The translations under genes were made by a program, and so were the position numbers. 5,223 nt of DNA from an uncultured Collinsella sp. Its GTDB lineage: Bacteria; Actinomycetota; Coriobacteriia; Coriobacteriales; Coriobacteriaceae. The stretch covers positions 1-5,223 of the forward strand of contig CALINZ010000047.1 of assembly GCA_938045085.1 (NCBI GenBank). Direction: 5' to 3'. The notes below the pieces were generated by a model. The model had not been told where the DNA came from, searched no databases, and was given only the letters and a program-made list of their open reading frames with translations. Of this stretch, positions 5,044 through 5,223 are shown in pieces; position 1 is the first letter of the stretch, and every line of letters starts with the position of its first letter.

Positions 5044-5223
5044 TTGGATATCATCGAGCTTCTAAAATCTGCCTTCATGGGCCTGGTCGAGGGCATCACC
5101 GAATGGCTGCCTGTTTCGTCGACCGGTCACATGATCTTGGTGGACGAGTTCGTCAAGATGAACGTGAGCGAGACGTTCTGGAATATGTTCCTGGTCGTGA
5201 TTCAGCTCGGCGCCATTCTGGCC
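5044..5223 (+). CDS. uppP: Undecaprenyl-diphosphate phosphatase UppP (BacA), 3' partial
   Basis: Integral membrane phosphatase that converts undecaprenyl diphosphate to undecaprenyl phosphate, recycling the lipid carrier of cell-wall precursors; high levels give bacitracin resistance in known bacteria. Only the first 60 residues are in the window. They start MDIIELLKSAFMGLVEGITE, the normal family N-terminus. They include the catalytic Glu pair E16 and E20 (ExxxE), the SSTGH motif (25-29) with catalytic His29, and the beginning of the next helix (FLVVIQLGAILA). These correspond to E17, E21 and H30 of the E. coli enzyme. The start is TTG, chosen from the ribosome site 5 nt upstream and from the alignment of the N-terminus with the family. 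The gene diverges from usp. The frame runs off the window with no defect. Confidence 0.95.
   Translation, partial: MDIIELLKSAFMGLVEGITEWLPVSSTGHMILVDEFVKMNVSETFWNMFLVVIQLGAILA

Overview
The window looks like core chromosome of a GC-rich, low-redundancy actinobacterium, most likely a Coriobacteriia gut organism of the Collinsella type. That assignment is an inference from the base composition, the codon use, the style of PurH and UppP, and palindromes I loosely associate with Collinsella; no marker here proves it. All genes look intact except the two cut by the window edges.

Layout, left to right. (1) 2-1447, +: the last ~481 codons of purH, the bifunctional enzyme of the last two steps of IMP synthesis, closed by a strong intrinsic terminator at 1477-1512. 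(2) 1529-2260, +: a soluble acidic protein of 235-243 residues that I do not recognise, with a 15-bp tandem duplication near its 3' end. (3) 2261-2433: an intergenic stretch with two near-perfect hairpins (2275-2304 and 2310-2343) and the likely promoter of the next operon. (4) 2434-4158, +: a two-gene two-component system, an OmpR-family response regulator followed 9 nt later by a small histidine kinase. The kinase has two membrane helices and almost no external loop, the layout of BceS/GraS-type intramembrane-sensing kinases. (5) 4159-4358: a terminator that should work in both directions (4189-4223) and a 91-bp imperfect palindrome (4255-4345). (6) 4359-4796, -: a UspA-type universal stress protein with a complete ATP-binding motif, converging on the kinase. 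(7) 4797-5043: a divergent promoter region. (8) 5044-5223, +: the first 60 codons of uppP (bacA), undecaprenyl-diphosphate phosphatase, from a TTG start.

How they may fit together. PurH and the unknown protein look like independent transcription units. The kinase/regulator pair belongs to a class that usually senses bacitracin and other cell-envelope antibiotics through a BceAB-type ABC transporter. No such transporter lies in this window, but uppP, whose product dephosphorylates the very lipid that bacitracin binds, starts about 890 bp downstream of the kinase gene. A functional link between them is a hypothesis. The window holds no mobile element, CRISPR array, tRNA or rRNA, and I see no clearly new defence or biosynthetic system. 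The points most worth a second look are the 91-bp palindrome, the hairpin pair at 2275-2343, and the transporter-less Bce-like pair beside uppP.
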